Shown: positions 27,038 to 35,005 of the stretch, in pieces
How the letters are laid out: each line of letters begins with the position of its first letter
How positions within the stretch are numbered: the first letter of the stretch is position 1
Position numbers and translations under genes: made by a program
Notes under the pieces: model-generated
What the model was told of the DNA's origin: nothing
What the model saw: only the letters and a program-made list of their open reading frames with translations
Database searches by the model: none
Source of the DNA: Asticcacaulis excentricus CB 48
Lineage (GTDB): Bacteria; Pseudomonadota; Alphaproteobacteria; Caulobacterales; Caulobacteraceae
Length of the DNA stretch: 64,000 bases
Assembly: GCF_000175215.2 (NCBI RefSeq)
Contig: NC_014816.1
Span: 2,043,001 to 2,107,000 of the forward strand
Reading direction: 5' to 3'

Positions 27038-27724
27038 TTATGAACCCAAAGACTTAAGCGCCAGAGCTTCGATTTCCGATTGAGACAGGCCCTCAAGCGT
27101 TACCGCCGGGCGCTTGGTCAGGTGTCCATTCTGGATATAGATGACATGCCCTGTCAGGCGCGCCACCTCCAGCGGGTCGTGGCTGACATAAAAGACCGGA
27201 ACACGCTCGGCCACGTCGCGGATCAGCGGCACGATCTCAGCCCGCGCCGCCTGATCTAGGCTAGACAGCGGCTCATCCATCAGCAACAGCTCCGGCCCGG
27301 ACAGCAGGGCCCGCGCCATGGCCACGCGCTGACGCTCGCCGCCCGACAGCCGTTCGACCTGACGCGGCAGCAGCGCGCCGATGCGTAACAGATCGACAAT
27401 CCCGGGTTTATCGACGGCTTTCGGACTGCGCTTAAGGGCAAAATCGAGATTGCCCTCGACCGACAGGTGGCTGAACAGCGACGGCTCCTGAAACACATAG
27501 CCGACGGCGCGTTTGTGCACCGGCACAAAGCGATCCGCGTCCTGCCACACGGCGTCGCCCACCTTCACGCGCCCACTCAGGCGCTCCAGCCCGGCCATGG
27601 CGCGCAGCAGCGTCGTCTTACCCGACCCAGACGGCCCCATCAGCGCTGTAAGCCCTGCCCCGGCCTCAAAGCGCACAGACAGCGACAGATCACCCACCGT
27701 TCCGCTGAGATCGACCTGAATCAT
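27038..27724 (-). CDS. modC: Molybdate ABC transporter ATP-binding protein, short form
   Basis: ABC ATPase of 228 residues: Walker A GPSGSGKTTLL, Q-loop YVFQEPSLFSHL, signature LSGGERQRVAMARAL, Walker B LLLMDEPLSSLD and switch His in YVSHDPLEV. It drives molybdate import with ModB and ModA. Typical ModC has about 350 residues with a C-terminal molybdate-binding (TOBE/MOP) domain; that domain is missing here, though the end ALALKSLGS looks natural. It overlaps modB by four bases (ATGA), so it belongs to the modABC operon. Confidence 0.88.
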   Translation of the reverse strand: MIQVDLSGTVGDLSLSVRFEAGAGLTALMGPSGSGKTTLLRAMAGLERLSGRVKVGDAVWQDADRFVPVHKRAVGYVFQEPSLFSHLSVEGNLDFALKRSPKAVDKPGIVDLLRIGALLPRQVERLSGGERQRVAMARALLSGPELLLMDEPLSSLDQAARAEIVPLIRDVAERVPVFYVSHDPLEVARLTGHVIYIQNGHLTKRPAVTLEGLSQSEIEALALKSLGS

Positions 27725-28398
27725 GGTCTGACCCCCGCCGAGCGCGCGCCGAAGCGCCGGTCGATGACCAGCATGATCATCAGGGCCACGAACGAGAAGG
27801 CCAGCAGTCCGCCGGAGATCAGGTGCGCTTCGGCAAAGTTAAGCTGTTCGACCGCCTGAAAGATGCGGATGGAGACGACCTCGGTTTGCCCCGGAATAGC
27901 CCCGCCGATCATCAGCACCACCCCGAATTCGCCGATGGTGTGCGCAAAGACCAGAAGCCCCGCCGTCACATAGCCGCGTCGCGCCTGGGGCAAGGCCACC
28001 GACCAGAAGGCATCCCAGGGTGAGGCGCGCAAGGTAGCGGCGACCTCCAGCGGACGCGGCCCCATGGCCTCAAACGCATTGCGGATGGGCTGCACCGCAA
28101 AGGGCAGCGAATAGACAAGCGACCCGATGACAAGGCCGGTAAAGGTGAACGCCAGTGTCCGGACACCGACGGGCTGTAACACCGCCATCAGTGGACTGTG
28201 TGGCCCCAGCGCGATCAGCAGGTAAAAGCCCAGCACCGTCGGCGGTAGGACGATGGGCAATGCCACCACGGCGGCCACCGTGTCGCGGAACCATCCCGTC
28301 CCTTTGGCCAGCCACCACGCCAGCGGCGTCGCCAGAAGCAACAGCAACGGCGTGGTCACGGCGGCCAGCAACAAGGTGACGCGGACGGCCTCCCACAT
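27721..28398 (-). CDS. modB: Molybdate ABC transporter permease
   Basis: Inner-membrane permease of 225 residues with five or six transmembrane helices and the EAA-loop region PRPLEVAATLRASPWDAFWSV that contacts ModC. FAHTIGEFGVVLMIGG is the conserved ModB block. It starts four bases after modA ends and overlaps modC, a tight operon. A specificity for molybdate rather than tungstate or sulfate follows from the binding protein and is not certain. Confidence 0.92.
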   Translation of the reverse strand: MWEAVRVTLLLAAVTTPLLLLLATPLAWWLAKGTGWFRDTVAAVVALPIVLPPTVLGFYLLIALGPHSPLMAVLQPVGVRTLAFTFTGLVIGSLVYSLPFAVQPIRNAFEAMGPRPLEVAATLRASPWDAFWSVALPQARRGYVTAGLLVFAHTIGEFGVVLMIGGAIPGQTEVVSIRIFQAVEQLNFAEAHLISGGLLAFSFVALMIMLVIDRRFGARSAGVRP

Positions 28399-28402
28399 GG
28401 GT

Positions 28403-29146
28403 TCAGCGGACCTCGTAGCCGTGCGAACGGATGATCTTCACGGCCTCCGGCGAGCGCAGAAAGGCCATATAGGCTCTCGCGGCGGGGTTGCTCGCGCCGA
28501 CGCCCACCAGCACGGCCTGCTGATCAATGGGGGTATAGAGGTTGGCCGGCACCCGCCACGTCGATCCCCCCTTCCCCTGCACCTGCGACAGGGCGACAAA
28601 GCCCAGTTCCGCCGCCCCCGTGGCGACAAAAGTATAGGTCTGGGCAATATTGCCGCCCTTGACGATCCTGGCTTTCAGACGGTCATAGAGGCCAAGCCGG
28701 GTCAGGGTCTCAACCGCCGCCACGCCGTAGGGTGCGGCGGCCGGATCGGCAATAGCCAGCTTTTCAAACGTGCCGTTGCTGAGGACCGCACCCTTCGCGT
28801 CCACCCGTTTATCGGCGCTCCACAAGACCAGCTTGCCATAGGCATAGACAAAGCGGGTGCCTTTGACGGTCAAGCCCTCGGCCTCAAGGCGCACAGGGCG
28901 TTCGGCATCGGCGCTGAGGAAGACATCGAAGGGCGCGCCGTTCTTTATTTGCGCGTAAAACTGACCCGAAGCCCCGAAGCTTTGGGTGACGGTGTGGCCG
29001 GTCTTCTTCTCAAAGGCGCCAGCGATCAGTCTGGCTGTGTCGGTGAAGTTGGCGGCGACCGCGACCCGCACCTCTTCGGCCTGCGCCAGTGCCGGCACGA
29101 CAAACAGCGCAAGGGCGATCAGCAGAAGACGACGAAGGGTTTGCAT
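28403..29146 (-). CDS. modA: Molybdate-binding periplasmic protein
   Basis: Periplasmic binding protein of 247 residues with signal peptide (LLLIALALFVVPALAQA). Mature sequence starts EEVRVAVAANFTDTARLIAG; the oxyanion-contact blocks SFGASGQFYAQI and DVFLSADAERP are typical of ModA. First gene of modABC. The start MQTLRRLL is chosen for signal peptide length; the longer frame upstream lacks a Shine-Dalgarno. No obvious ModE-type palindrome was identified in the short upstream gap, which is mostly a terminator-like inverted repeat. Confidence 0.9.
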   Translation of the reverse strand: MQTLRRLLLIALALFVVPALAQAEEVRVAVAANFTDTARLIAGAFEKKTGHTVTQSFGASGQFYAQIKNGAPFDVFLSADAERPVRLEAEGLTVKGTRFVYAYGKLVLWSADKRVDAKGAVLSNGTFEKLAIADPAAAPYGVAAVETLTRLGLYDRLKARIVKGGNIAQTYTFVATGAAELGFVALSQVQGKGGSTWRVPANLYTPIDQQAVLVGVGASNPAARAYMAFLRSPEAVKIIRSHGYEVR

Positions 29147-29189
29147 GATGTCATGCTGGCATGGGGAGAAAAATTTAGCCACGAAAAAT

Positions 29190-29263
29190 ACGAAAAGTCA
29201 CAAACGGAAAATAGCCCTGCGGGCATAGGCGCTCCCACACGCGCATCGTTCGCGACTTTTCGT
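29190..29263. terminator. Long-loop inverted repeat between aroA and modA
   Basis: ACGAAAAGTC and GACTTTTCGT (10 bp, perfect) flank a 54-base loop; a T run follows on the plus side and a run of T on the minus side. Both flanking genes read on the minus strand, so it probably ends aroA transcripts ahead of modA. Confidence 0.45.
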
Positions 29264-29282
29264 GTTTTTTAGGGGCTAACCC

Positions 29283-30551
29283 CTACGGGTGCTTCAACCC
29301 CACACCGAGGCTTTCCAACACATCCCAATAGGTCGGGAAGGTCTTAGACACGCATTTCGGATTGTCGATTACTACGCCCGACATCATCAGCCCGGCCAGC
29401 GAAAAGCACATGGCGATGCGGTGGTCATTGTGCGTGTCGATCACGGCCTTCGTCGTCGCCCCGCTCAGCGCCGGATCGGCGTGGACGATCAGGTCGTCCC
29501 CCTCTTCGTGAGCCAGACCGGCGCGTAAGGCGTTCAGCCCGTCGCACACAGCGCTCACCCGGTCGCATTCCTTAACGCGCAGATTAGCGATACCAACAAA
29601 ACGCACAGGCGTCTGGTTAAATGCCGCCAGCACAGCCAGCGTTGGCACAGCGTCCTGTATCTGCGAGCCGTCAATAATCGCCGGCATGTTCGGCCAACTC
29701 ATGATGATGTCACGCGCCTTGGCGTCGGGCTGGGTCAGGGCCGCTGTGTCCATCTGAAAGTCGATCTTACCGCCCGTTAGCACCTCGGCTGCCCACAGAT
29801 AGGTGCAGGAGGAGGCGTCCGGTTCGATGGGGTAGTCTGCCGCCACATAGCCGGTTCGTTCCACGCGCCACACGCCGTCCGACGGCTGCGACACCTTCGC
29901 GCCAAAGGCCTGCATAACGCCCAGAGTCAAATCGATATAGCCGCGCCCGCCGATGCCGTGATCGCCACGCAGCCTCACTTCAACCGCCGTCTCGCCGCAG
30001 GCCGCCAACATCAGAAGCGCCGACACGTACTGGCTCGACAAACCCGCGTCGATGTCTACGACGTCTCCGGAAAAGCCACCGCGCGCCTTTACCGTCACCG
30101 GCGGGCACCCGGTTGGGGCCGACACCTTGACCCCCAGCCGCGTCAGGGCCTCAACCAGCGGCTGGATAGGCCGTTTGCGCATGTGTGCGTCGCCGTCGAT
30201 CACCACAGCTCCGTCGGCCAGCGCCACCGCTGCCGTCAGAAAGCGCGTCGCCGTGCCCGCATTGCCGAGAAACAGCGGCTCGGCGGGGGCCTTCAGCTTG
30301 CCCGAAGAGCGCAAGGTCACGGTTGTGGCATCAAGGGTTTCGATCTCTACCCCCATCTGTTTCAGCGCCGTGGCCATATGCACCGTATCGTCGCTGGTCA
30401 GCACCCCCGATAGCGTGCTTTCCCCTTTGGCCAGCGCCGCCACCAGAAAGGCGCGGTTCGTGAGGGATTTAGACCCCGGCACCACCACAGCGCCGGTGAT
30501 CGGCCCGGTGACCGGCACGATTTCAAGCTGAGGGAAGGCGTCGATATTCAT
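29283..30551 (-). CDS. aroA: 3-phosphoshikimate 1-carboxyvinyltransferase (EPSP synthase)
   Basis: Cytoplasmic enzyme of 422 residues that adds the enolpyruvyl group of PEP to shikimate-3-phosphate, the sixth step of aromatic amino acid synthesis. Visible blocks: PGSKSLTNRAFLVAAL (substrate binding), LFLGNAGTATRFLTAAV, and C-terminal DTHNDHRIAMCFSLAGLM. The GNAGTA loop has the Ala/Thr pattern close to class I enzymes. GGAGCCCC lies before the ATG. It stands alone, divergent from feoA across a 226-base region. Confidence 0.95.
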   Translation of the reverse strand: MNIDAFPQLEIVPVTGPITGAVVVPGSKSLTNRAFLVAALAKGESTLSGVLTSDDTVHMATALKQMGVEIETLDATTVTLRSSGKLKAPAEPLFLGNAGTATRFLTAAVALADGAVVIDGDAHMRKRPIQPLVEALTRLGVKVSAPTGCPPVTVKARGGFSGDVVDIDAGLSSQYVSALLMLAACGETAVEVRLRGDHGIGGRGYIDLTLGVMQAFGAKVSQPSDGVWRVERTGYVAADYPIEPDASSCTYLWAAEVLTGGKIDFQMDTAALTQPDAKARDIIMSWPNMPAIIDGSQIQDAVPTLAVLAAFNQTPVRFVGIANLRVKECDRVSAVCDGLNALRAGLAHEEGDDLIVHADPALSGATTKAVIDTHNDHRIAMCFSLAGLMMSGVVIDNPKCVSKTFPTYWDVLESLGVGLKHP

Positions 30552-30734
30552 GAAGGGGCTCCGTGATACAGGCGCTTCCTAAACACTGAGAGGGCGTTCG
30601 TAAAGGGTGCAGCCATCTGCCGCAGTCCGCGCAGTCGCTTGTTTTTATTGCATCTGAAACCGTTTGCTTGTCCCCTGAGATCACCCTTGCGGACAAAACC
30701 GTTGTCAGAACGTTTTCAATTGCGTAAGAGCCAC

Positions 30735-30757
30735 TTTATAATCATTCTCACTTGCAA
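30735..30757. promoter_or_regulatory. Probable Fur box upstream of feoA
   Basis: On the minus strand TGCAAGTGAGAATGATTATA resembles the 19-bp Fur consensus (ATAATGA and AATGATTAT elements). It ends about 20 bases before the feoA start, the expected place for iron repression of the operon. Confidence 0.5.
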
Positions 30758-30777
30758 GTCTGACCCGCGTTCCCGAT

Positions 30778-31014
30778 ATGAAACTGAGCGATCTGCCTCT
30801 GCATAGCGCCGCCATCGTGGTCGATGTCGCCGATCTCGGTGCCGATGACCGCGTCGGCCGTCGGCTGCGCGAACTGGGTTTTGTCGCCGATGAGCCGGTG
30901 AAGGTCGTGGCCAAAGGCCCGTTCGGGGCCGAACCCCTGCTGATCCAGATTGGCTTTACCCGTTTCGCGCTGCGCCGCGCCGAAGCCGACCGGGTTCAGG
31001 TGCGTACAGCGTAA
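30778..31014 (+). CDS. feoA: Ferrous iron transport protein A
   Basis: Small SH3-like protein of 78 residues that acts on the cytoplasmic side of the FeoB iron channel. Recognised by the pattern DRVGRRLRELGFVADEPVKV, GPFGAEPLLIQIGFTRFALRRAEADRV. It begins shortly after a Fur-like site and is followed by feoB after 15 bases. There is no strong Shine-Dalgarno before the ATG. Confidence 0.92.
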   Translation: MKLSDLPLHSAAIVVDVADLGADDRVGRRLRELGFVADEPVKVVAKGPFGAEPLLIQIGFTRFALRRAEADRVQVRTA

Positions 31015-31029
31015 GGAGCGCGTTCTGAG

Positions 31030-32862
31030 ATGTCCGGACTGTTGATCGCGCTTGTTGGGAACCCCAATTGCGGCAAGACTGCCCTGTTCAACCAGCTCAC
31101 CGGCGCGCGCCAGAAGGTCGCCAACTTCGCCGGTGTGACGGTCGAACGCAAGGAAGGCAGTTTCACCGCGCCCTCTGGCCGCACGATCAAGGTGCTGGAC
31201 CTGCCCGGCGCCTACAGCCTCGATGCGCTGGGCCCTGACGAAATCATCACCCGCGACGTCTGTATGGGCAAGGTGGCCGAGGTCGGCGCGCCTGATGTGA
31301 TCGTATGCGTGGTGGATGCTACCAATCTGCGCCTCAACCTGCGCTTTGTGCTGGAAATCCGCAAGCTGGGCCGCCCCATGGTGCTGGCGCTCAACATGAT
31401 GGACGCGGCGCACAAACGCGGCATCCAAATTGATCAGAACACGCTTCAGGCCCTGCTGGGCATACCGGTCATCCAGACCGTGGCCATTGCCGGGGGCGGT
31501 GCCAAACACCTGATCGAACATATCGACACGCAGTCGATCAAACCTCCAAAGATCGCTACGACAGAGCGCGACGTGCACCTTGAGGTACGCGACATCCTCA
31601 ACGCCGCCGTCACCATGCCGAGCTTTACGGCCAAGATCGACGACCAACTGGATGGCGTCCTGCTTAATCCGGTGTTTGGCCTGCCCATCCTTGCCCTTTT
31701 GATGTTCGTGGTGTTTCAGGCTGTGTTTGCCTGGGCAACGCCGCTGATGGACGGGATTGAGGGCCTGTTCGGCTGGGCCGCTGAAATGGTGCGCGCCCAA
31801 ATGCCCGAAGGCCTGCTGCAGAGCTTCATCGCCGACGCCATGATCAGTGGGGTGGGCTCGGTGCTGGTCTTCCTGCCGCAGATCCTGATCCTGTTCTTCT
31901 TTATTCTGGTGCTCGAAGAGTCGGGCTACCTGCCGCGCGCCGCCTTCCTACTCGATACACTGATGGCACGGGCCGGCCTGACCGGGCGGGCCTTTATCCC
32001 GCTGCTGTCGTCGTTTGCCTGCGCCATTCCGGGCGTGATGGCCACGCGCTCGATCCACGATATCCGCGACCGCCTGACCACCATCATGATCGCGCCGCTG
32101 ATGACCTGCTCGGCGCGACTGCCGGTCTACACTCTGTTGATCGCCGCCTTCATACCTGAGCGTCAGGTGTGGGGTGTCCTAAGCTTTCAGGGCCTTGTGT
32201 TGTTCGGGCTATATATCGCCGGTATCCTTTCGGCCCTGATCGTCGCCTGGGTGATGAAATTGCTGCGCACGGACAAGAGCCCCGCCATGCTGCTGATGGA
32301 ACTCCCCTCCTATCGCCTGCCCAATCCGCGCAATCTGGCGCTGGGCCTGTGGGAGCGCGCCGGCATTTTCATGCGCCGGATCACCGGCGTCATTTTCGCT
32401 GCCAATACGCTGTTGTGGGTGCTGGCCACCTTCCCGCGCGCTCCCGCCAATGCCACGCAGCCGGCGATTGACTATTCCTTCGCTGGCATGATCGGCCACG
32501 CCATCGAGCCCATCTTCCGCCCCATCGGCTTTACGTGGGAAATCTGTATTGCCCTCATCCCCGGCATGGCCGCCCGCGAAGTGGCCGTTTCGGCGCTGGG
32601 GACGGTCTATGCCATTTCCGGCTCCGAAGACGCCGTGGCCAATCAGTTGCAGGCCACCGTCACGGCGCAATGGTCGCTGGCCACCGGCTTCTCGCTGCTG
32701 GCCTGGTACATATTCGCGCCGCAGTGCCTTTCGACGCTTGCCGTTATCCGCCGCGAAACCAATTCGTGGAAGTTCGTCGGCCTGACGACGGGCTACCTGT
32801 TCGCTCTGGCCTATCTGGCCTCGTTCCTGACCTACAGCGTAACGCGGATGGTGACGGGATGA
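31030..32862 (+). CDS. feoB: Ferrous iron transport protein B
   Basis: Membrane Fe2+ transporter of 610 residues. The N-terminal GTPase domain has G1 GNPNCGKTALFNQL, G2/G3 with DLPGAYSLD, and G4 NMMD. The membrane part carries FACAIPGVMATRSI and the second Gate motif region. It is shorter than the 770-residue E. coli protein, chiefly in the GDI region and C terminus, as is usual in alphaproteobacteria. AAGGAGC precedes the ATG. The downstream small gene overlaps by four bases. Confidence 0.95.
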   Translation: MSGLLIALVGNPNCGKTALFNQLTGARQKVANFAGVTVERKEGSFTAPSGRTIKVLDLPGAYSLDALGPDEIITRDVCMGKVAEVGAPDVIVCVVDATNLRLNLRFVLEIRKLGRPMVLALNMMDAAHKRGIQIDQNTLQALLGIPVIQTVAIAGGGAKHLIEHIDTQSIKPPKIATTERDVHLEVRDILNAAVTMPSFTAKIDDQLDGVLLNPVFGLPILALLMFVVFQAVFAWATPLMDGIEGLFGWAAEMVRAQMPEGLLQSFIADAMISGVGSVLVFLPQILILFFFILVLEESGYLPRAAFLLDTLMARAGLTGRAFIPLLSSFACAIPGVMATRSIHDIRDRLTTIMIAPLMTCSARLPVYTLLIAAFIPERQVWGVLSFQGLVLFGLYIAGILSALIVAWVMKLLRTDKSPAMLLMELPSYRLPNPRNLALGLWERAGIFMRRITGVIFAANTLLWVLATFPRAPANATQPAIDYSFAGMIGHAIEPIFRPIGFTWEICIALIPGMAAREVAVSALGTVYAISGSEDAVANQLQATVTAQWSLATGFSLLAWYIFAPQCLSTLAVIRRETNSWKFVGLTTGYLFALAYLASFLTYSVTRMVTG

Positions 32863-33074
32863 GCTACGACCTGATCCAGACCCTGATCGTTGCGGCCATT
32901 GTGGCCGTGGCGGCCGCCATGATGGCGCGCCGCCTGTTCCCAAAAACCGCTGAGGCCGTGGCCCGCCGTCTGGGGCGAAAGACTGCTAGCAAACCGGTCA
33001 CCGGGTGCGACTCCGGCTGCGCATCGTGCAATGGCTGCAAGACGCTGAGATTCGATTTACCCCCTAAAAGCTAA
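32859..33074 (+). CDS. FeoB-associated small Cys-rich membrane protein
   Basis: Protein of 71 residues starting inside the feoB stop (ATGA overlap), so translationally coupled. One N-terminal transmembrane helix (LIQTLIVAAIVAVAAAMMA) is followed by a basic stretch and a cysteine cluster GCDSGCASCNGCK. This matches the FeoB-associated Cys-rich protein family, which is thought to help FeoB, perhaps by binding iron or an Fe-S cluster. Position and architecture make the link to ferrous iron uptake strong. Confidence 0.8.
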   Translation: MSYDLIQTLIVAAIVAVAAAMMARRLFPKTAEAVARRLGRKTASKPVTGCDSGCASCNGCKTLRFDLPPKS

Positions 33075-33093
33075 ACACTCCCGGATTTTGGGC

Positions 33094-33180
33094 AAAAAAA
33101 AGCCGCGCATTGCGGCGCGGCTTAAAGTTTACAGGGAGGAAACGCCCAGGAAGGGCAATCAGCGCAGCGCGCTGAACATC
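33094..33180 (-). ncRNA. Candidate orphan small RNA with CCUCCC loop
   Basis: On the minus strand a strong intrinsic terminator (AAGCCGCGC/GCGCGGCTT, six-base loop, then eight T) has no minus-strand gene before it within this 306-base gap. Upstream lie hairpins GCCC-TTCCT-GGGC and GTTT/AAAC, the latter with loop CCTCCCTGT, which would expose an anti-Shine-Dalgarno CCUCCC. A promoter-like pair TTGCGT, 16 bases, CTAAAT (33185-33212) is correctly placed to start an RNA of about 85-90 nucleotides. This form is common among alphaproteobacterial small RNAs. It also contains a 6-codon frame MFSALR. Confidence 0.5.
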
Positions 33181-33380
33181 TTCAATTTAGTTTGCGATGC
33201 AGCAAAACGCAAGGCCTTATCCAGAAAGCCTCTTCAACAAAAGTTACAAACGCAATGGGGTTTGTGAATGCAACGCAGCACAGATGGTCGATAGCGCATT
33301 CTTACAAATGAGCAGACAATCGGCACTGTGGTTTTCCGTCGCAGGGCGCATGCTGACAGCCTTTATACAGGAGCCCTGTC

Positions 33381-33638
33381 ATGACCCATTCTGAAGACCC
33401 GTTGCACGCGCGCGGCGATGCGCTAACCCGCAACGGCCCTGAAGGTCCCGGCAATCTGCCTCGCCGTAGCCTGCCGTGGGGCATTGTCGCCGTTGTGATC
33501 GTCCTGATCGGCTTTGTCATCGCCTTAACCGCTACCAACCGCGACAGCCCAACCGCAAAGGGTCCGGATGCCGCCTATGACGCCAATCGCTTGGATAAGA
33601 CGGGTACCGACGAACCTAACCCGCAGACAACCAGATAA
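33381..33638 (+). CDS. Hypothetical single-pass membrane protein
   Basis: Protein of 85 residues: an N-terminal soluble part rich in Asp, Arg and Gly, one transmembrane helix (WGIVAVVIVLIGFVIALTA) and a polar C-terminal tail ending NPQTTR. CAGGAG lies before the ATG. Its last 23 bases overlap, tail to tail, the end of the purine permease gene. No family recognised. Confidence 0.7.
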   Translation: MTHSEDPLHARGDALTRNGPEGPGNLPRRSLPWGIVAVVIVLIGFVIALTATNRDSPTAKGPDAAYDANRLDKTGTDEPNPQTTR

Positions 33639-34935
33639 AGCGCGCCACAAACAGCCCGGCCAGCACAAGCAGCAGCCAGTCGCCGGGCCGCGCCTGACCG
33701 CGTAGCAGCTTGATCACCGCATAGGCCGTGATGCCGAAGGCCAGGCCGTTGGCGATAGAAAAGGTAAGCGGAATCCCAATCAGAATAAGGAAAGCCGGAA
33801 CAGACACACCGGCGTCGTCCCAGTCGATCTCCTTCAGCGGGGCCATCATCAGCGCGCCGACTATGATCAGGGCCGGTGCCGTGGCCGCTGCTGGGATGAA
33901 CTGCGCGTACGGCGCAAAGAACAGCGCCACAAGGAAGAGCAAACCCGTCACCACCGCCGTCAGACCCGTGCGACCGCCTTCGGCCACACCCGCCGCGCTT
34001 TCGATATAGCTGGTGACGGTCGAGGTGCCCATCACCGCCCCGGCCATCGAGGCAATCGAATCCGTGAACAGGATCTTATTGAGGCGCGGAATGGTGCCGT
34101 CCGGCTGCATCAGCCCGGCGCGCTTGGAGACGCCGACCAGCGTGCCGACATTGTCGAACAGATCGACAAACAGAAACACAAAAATGATTTCGAGGATGCC
34201 GAAGCCCGTCTTGCCGATATCGAGGGCCGCCGGAATATCCAGTGCAAAGGCCGTAGCGGTCAGCGCCTTGAGGTCATAGGGCGTCGGCTGATAGGTCACC
34301 TGCCCCAAGCCCCACGCCGCTGCGGTGGTTGCCAGTATGCCTATCAGCACCGCCCCCTTGATGCGCCAGGCGCTCAGCACCGCGATGATCAGCAGCCCCA
34401 GTAGCGCCAGTGCCGGGGCGGGCGTCTTGAGGTCACCCAGGGCCACGGTGGTGGCCGGGTTAGCGACGATAATGCCCGCCTCTTTCAGGCCGATAAAGGC
34501 GATAAACAGGCCTATGCCGCCCGCTACGGCGGCAAACAACGGCTTAGGGATGGCGTTGACGATCATCTGCCGCACCCCGCCGAGCGTCAGCAACAGGAAA
34601 CACACGCCTGACAGGAAGACGCAGCCCAGCGCCGTCTGCCACGCCAGCCCCATCCCCTTGACCACGGTGAAGGTGAAATAGGCGTTGAGCCCCATGCCCG
34701 GCGCCATGGCCAGCGGATAATTGGCCACTAGCCCCATGAGGATAGAGGCAAAGGCCGCCGACGCGCAGGTCGCCGCCGCCACCGCCGCCAGCGGCATCCC
34801 CGTCTGCGAGAGGATGGCCGGATTGACCAGGACGATATAGGCCATGGTCAGGAAGGTGGTGAAACCGGCCATGACCTCCGTCCGCACCGTGGTGCCCTGC
34901 GCGCTCAGGCCAAAATATTTGTCGAGAATGCCCAT
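33616..34935 (-). CDS. NCS2-type purine permease (AzgA family)
   Basis: Inner-membrane transporter of 439 residues with 12-14 helices. The start MGILDKYFGLSAQGTTVRTE, then TTFLTMAYIVLVNPAIL, and the later FVDLFDNVGTLVGVSKRAGL are hallmarks of the AzgA/PbuG group, which imports adenine, guanine or hypoxanthine with protons. GGGGACGAT precedes the start. It lies 70 bases downstream of a secreted nucleoside-phosphorylase-fold protein on the same strand, suggesting that bases released from nucleosides in the periplasm are then taken up. Confidence 0.88.
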   Translation of the reverse strand: MGILDKYFGLSAQGTTVRTEVMAGFTTFLTMAYIVLVNPAILSQTGMPLAAVAAATCASAAFASILMGLVANYPLAMAPGMGLNAYFTFTVVKGMGLAWQTALGCVFLSGVCFLLLTLGGVRQMIVNAIPKPLFAAVAGGIGLFIAFIGLKEAGIIVANPATTVALGDLKTPAPALALLGLLIIAVLSAWRIKGAVLIGILATTAAAWGLGQVTYQPTPYDLKALTATAFALDIPAALDIGKTGFGILEIIFVFLFVDLFDNVGTLVGVSKRAGLMQPDGTIPRLNKILFTDSIASMAGAVMGTSTVTSYIESAAGVAEGGRTGLTAVVTGLLFLVALFFAPYAQFIPAAATAPALIIVGALMMAPLKEIDWDDAGVSVPAFLILIGIPLTFSIANGLAFGITAYAVIKLLRGQARPGDWLLLVLAGLFVARFIWLSAG

Positions 34936-35005
34936 ATCGTCCCCACTCCTTAAGTTCCTCCCCTGATTTCAGCGGAGGTGTGAACACGCAAGCGCCTTAC
35001 GGCCC

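Noticed and set aside
30748..31800. 350-codon minus-strand frame over feoA and feoB
   Set aside because: It spans both feo genes in the opposite strand and has Cys/His-rich, low-complexity translation typical of shadow frames.
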